Assembly (NCBI GenBank): GCA_023078555.1
Contig: CM041201.1
Location: 1,557,713 to 1,621,712, forward strand
Direction: 5' to 3'
DNA length: 64,000 bases
Source: Ulva prolifera
Taxonomy: Eukaryota > Chlorophyta > Ulvophyceae > Ulvales > Ulvaceae
Part shown: positions 61,034 through 64,000 of the stretch, in pieces
How the letters are laid out: each line of letters opens with the position of its first letter
How positions within the stretch are numbered: position 1 is the stretch's first letter
Position numbers and translations under genes: made by a program
Notes under the pieces: model-generated
What the model was told of the DNA's origin: nothing
The model's database searches: none
Seen by the model: only the letters and a program-made list of their open reading frames with translations

Positions 61034-62496
61034 TTAATCCATTGTTGGAACTGTCGGGGTCGAGGGTGTCGGAGTCGTAGTCCGCAGCTGTGATCGTGAA
61101 TTCCTCGTGGCGGCGAAGTCTCCGTAGTACGTAATGCAGTCGCCTGCTGTGTAGGTAAATGTTTGATCTCGGTAGTCCGTTGACGTGAGGTTCCCGAAGG
61201 TGTCGTGATTGTGGCCCATCAGATGTAGCACCTCGTGCAGCAGCGTGCCTGCATGGAAGTGACATGTGAACGTATCTACGGTGCACCAAGAATCAAAGAA
61301 AGATCAGGCAAATCACGTACACACCACTAGCAAGGTGGTGCTACTGCAGGAACGCCGAAAGCTCCGCCCAGAACATGCAGAGCACAACCTCAGAGATAAT
61401 GATGCACATTATTGCTCAATCTATGCATTTCCAGATTGCGACCAGGCTTGACCAGTCTGTGAGGTTTCTGTCACTGACTGAAATCTGATGTGAACTGATG
61501 CCGTTGGCAGGAGCTGCAGGAACGCAGTCAGTGGCAAGGCAGCTCCGCACCCGCATAATTCCTCGCAGCGCAATGCTTACAGCTTGACAAATCCGTAATG
61601 TTGCGGTCGACAGCACAGTACTGCCACTTGTTGGCACCCGTCAGCGTCGGATTCCAGCAAGCACTACCACCTTGTGAATAATAGTCGATGTAAAACCTGT
61701 TGATGTTGACGATCACAAAGTCGTCCCAGTACTGGAAGTATTGGGGATAGTCATAGGTGTCAGATATACCTGCCTCATTTACAAATCGAATTTGCCTCTG
61801 TACGCGTGAGACGAAAGCGGTCGCTCCGGTCTGGGCGGGCAAGTCATTGTCGCCGTTCGCCGGGCTCTCATACCACGGCAAGATGGACAGGGGGGGCCAT
61901 GAGGCCGCGTACCACATCAGGTGTGCAAAGTCGTACATCGCACGGGCTACGCACTCAGGTGAAGAGTGTGTCGAGCAGCCATCATCCGCCTGTTCTGGCG
62001 GGCTCTTTCCATCAGACAGCTCGTACAGCTTGACTTCAGGAAAGTTGACAGATTTGCGCACGCACTCTCTGAGCTTTTCGTACATTGAAACATCGGTTGT
62101 GAGCTCTTGCAGGATCGTTGCGGACATGTTCAGGACCTCGACGTAATCTTCCGTGAATCGAAGCCTGTCCCCACCGTCGTCGTACCCTTCGTTTCGAGTG
62201 CAGACCCACTCGAACTCGAAGCTGTCACAGCCACCAGCCGGCGCAGTGCAAGTCCAGCCACACTCATCAAAAGCCAAAGTGCTGCCGTAGTAGGTGATGG
62301 GGATCTGGACGGCTGCCGCAGCGGCTGCCTCAGCTTGTGCAAGGCGCAGCTCGGTGGCCGACCAGAGCAGCCGAAGCAGGTGCGCCAGCCCCGTGCATGC
62401 TCTCAACCAGGCGGACCCCGGTGCGGACCCTGCTGACACCCGACTCCGAACAACCATCACAACGAGGTGCTGTGGTATTTGTCGTGTCCCGTTCAA
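61034..62496 (-). CDS. Secreted metzincin-type zinc metalloprotease, paralog 2
   Basis: Exons 62496-61551 and 61248-61034 join in phase 1 at the same position as in paralog 1; 386 residues. A hydrophobic leader lies before SATELRLAQAEAAAAAAVQI. Shared blocks with paralog 1 include QIPITYYGSTLAFDECGWTC, EWVCTRNEGYDDGGDRLRF, CVRKSVNFPEVKLYE and CWNPTLTGANKWQYC. The zinc motif is HEVLHLMGHNHD (residues 320-331), the full HExxHxxGxxHD pattern, followed by FTYTAGDCITYYGDFAATR and no visible Met-turn. The C-terminus is Thr/Pro-rich. The donor is GTGCGG. The translation product is probably secreted. An internal ATG at 62457 could be the real start, since the first 13 residues add little to the leader. 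Confidence 0.78.
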
Positions 62497-64000
62497 TCTT
62501 CTGTAACATGAACAATTGTGGAGTCGCTAGTAGCTACGGCGCGCTGCTGACCCCAACTGCTAGCTCGAACACGTGCATGCGCGCCCTCGAGCGCCCAGAC
62601 GCAGAGTCCAAAGAGGATGCTGATTCCCGTTCACTCTTCTGTGAAAGAAGACGATGCTCGGCTTCACACAATCGATCAAGGTGTAGAACTCACATTGAAA
62701 GGTGCAGGCTTGAGGCATGTACATGTCACACCGCACAGCCGCTACGGCACAAAGGCCCGCCCACCTGCAGCATGGCCTTTCCCGATATATCAAGAGTTTT
62801 CGATATTGCTGCTGCGCATGTAGCTCGCGATCGGAGGTACCGAAGTCGACCGCATGCATCCGTGTACGCCCTCAGAAGAGCGGCGGCCGCGTCGTAAGCG
62901 CACGTTTGCACACACATGTGCACACCGTGTCACACAACTGCCTTTCGCTCTGTACAGTCACACGGTGACGATTCGGGTGCTAACGCAACTCCGGATCACA
63001 GCACAAGTGCTAGTGGTACGTACAGCTGTAATCTCTTCGAAGATGTATAGATGTGTGAACCTGCACCCACTTCTGTCGGCCACTTTCTTTTGTTTTGCGG
63101 GGCGGGCCGCAGGTGCGACCAACGTGGGACCGTCGTGACCGCGTGAGCGTGCGGACTCACTGCGCGGCTGCGGAGTGTGCAACTTTAACGAACGTTGCCA
63201 GTGAATGCCGTGAATGCCTCCGGAACTGACGAACACTTCCTTCATTATCAACGCTGGCGCGCCATGGCGGTGGGCGCGCCGGCTGCAGAGAGCTTTAGGC
63301 GCCCAATTGGGCCCGGGCCACCCCACACAAGCTGCCTCTTGCGTGCGCATGACGTCAAGATATGTCAATGGAGTCGTCGCCTTGGCGCCGTTAATCGTGT
63401 CGGTGCCAATCTGCACTGCCAGGCCATCGCCACTTGCAACGTTGCCGTGGCATCCGAGTCGACACCGCATTTGCGGCTCCAGCTGGGTGTGTTCGTCTTG
63501 TGCCTCGCGCAAAACGTACGTCGTCAGAACGACAGCTTGTGTTGCCGTCCGCTACTGCTCTTCTGTGAGCAAGTAACATAGCCTTCGCCGCGCTGCCAGT
63601 GTGCATGATCTCGCGGCTTTGTGGGTGTGGGTGCGCATGCCTGCTGCAGCTGGAGACGTTATAATTAGGTGTGATTGTGTGTACGTTGCTGTTGCTACGG
63701 ATGAGATTCTTTCGTGGTGGTTGCCTTCTCCCGTTCACACTTTTGTATAGCTGCTGCCGGCGAAGCTGGCTCGGAAGAGGTTCTTGTTCATCTACGCTCA
63801 TTTACGTACCCTGCCAGTTTTGAGGTGCATCTCGAGACAGGTGCCGCATCTGCGTCGACGTCTTCGCCATCGGTCGCGGACAACACGCATTAATATTGCA
63901 ACGGCGCTGTACATATGCTGTAAAGACTGTTAGTCAAGAGACATGGAATGTGAGATCTGTCGAATACCCTTTAAGGTCCAGCTGCTTATATACTGTAAGC
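62497..64000. other. Right edge, no firm gene
   Basis: A minus-strand stretch about 63350-63512 (GCHGNVASGDGLAVQIGTDT, then INGAKATTPLTYLDV) looks protein-like and may be an exon of a gene I cannot assemble. Family B-like fragments (CCCGTTCACTCTTCTGTG near 62627; CCCGTTCACACTTTTGTA near 63730) occur. Confidence 0.35.

Overview
The window is nuclear DNA of a GC-rich, intron-rich unicellular eukaryote, most likely an alga. Evidence: spliced genes with GT-AG introns, CA/CT and poly(C) simple repeats, SINE-like dispersed repeats, and plant-type products (a peroxisomal acyl-activating enzyme of the AAE17/18 type, an SRR1 protein, a possible DUF3110 protein). I cannot fix the lineage; haptophyte or green alga are both possible. 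Coding exons were rebuilt by hand from reading-frame continuity, splice dinucleotides, phase matching and recalled family alignments. No database search was run.

Layout, left to right. (1) <60-3972 (+): acyl-CoA synthetase-like AAE17/18 enzyme, 5' end off the window, C-terminal AKL peroxisome signal. (2) 4.0-9.9 kb: repeats, a large CA/CT microsatellite, and weak unresolved ORFs. (3) 9972-14319 (-): TMEM94-like, catalytically degenerate P-type ATPase without an N-domain, 5' end unresolved. (4) about 15.8-21.9 kb (+): gamma-tubulin complex component GCP2. (5) 25735-26691 (+): secreted protein with silaffin-like NRRGK repeats and a CBM1-like C-terminus, behind a TATA box at 24767. (6) 28504-37771 (-): complete SF3B3 in 11 exons, with one GC-AG intron and a long intronic hairpin. 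(7) 38622-39786 (+): SRR1-like. (8) 40676-43625 (+): short-chain dehydrogenase, tropinone-reductase type. (9) 47011-48051 (+): 3' part of a possible DUF3110 gene. (10) 50038-51596 (-): single-pass membrane protein with a Cys run after the membrane helix. (11) 53567-54825 and 61034-62496 (-): two paralogous secreted metzincin-type zinc proteases flanking (12) 56285-59584 (+): a Cys-rich protein with a signal peptide and a GPI-like tail.

The genes share no obvious pathway except the protease / surface-protein cluster at 53.5-62.5 kb. What unites the window is splicing: 28 of 44 modelled 5' splice sites start GTGCG, acceptors are mostly TGCAG, and several introns carry a sense-strand poly(C) tract a few bases after the donor. 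Three gene pairs are head to head: TMEM94-like/GCP2, SF3B3/SRR1, and protease 1/GPI-like protein.
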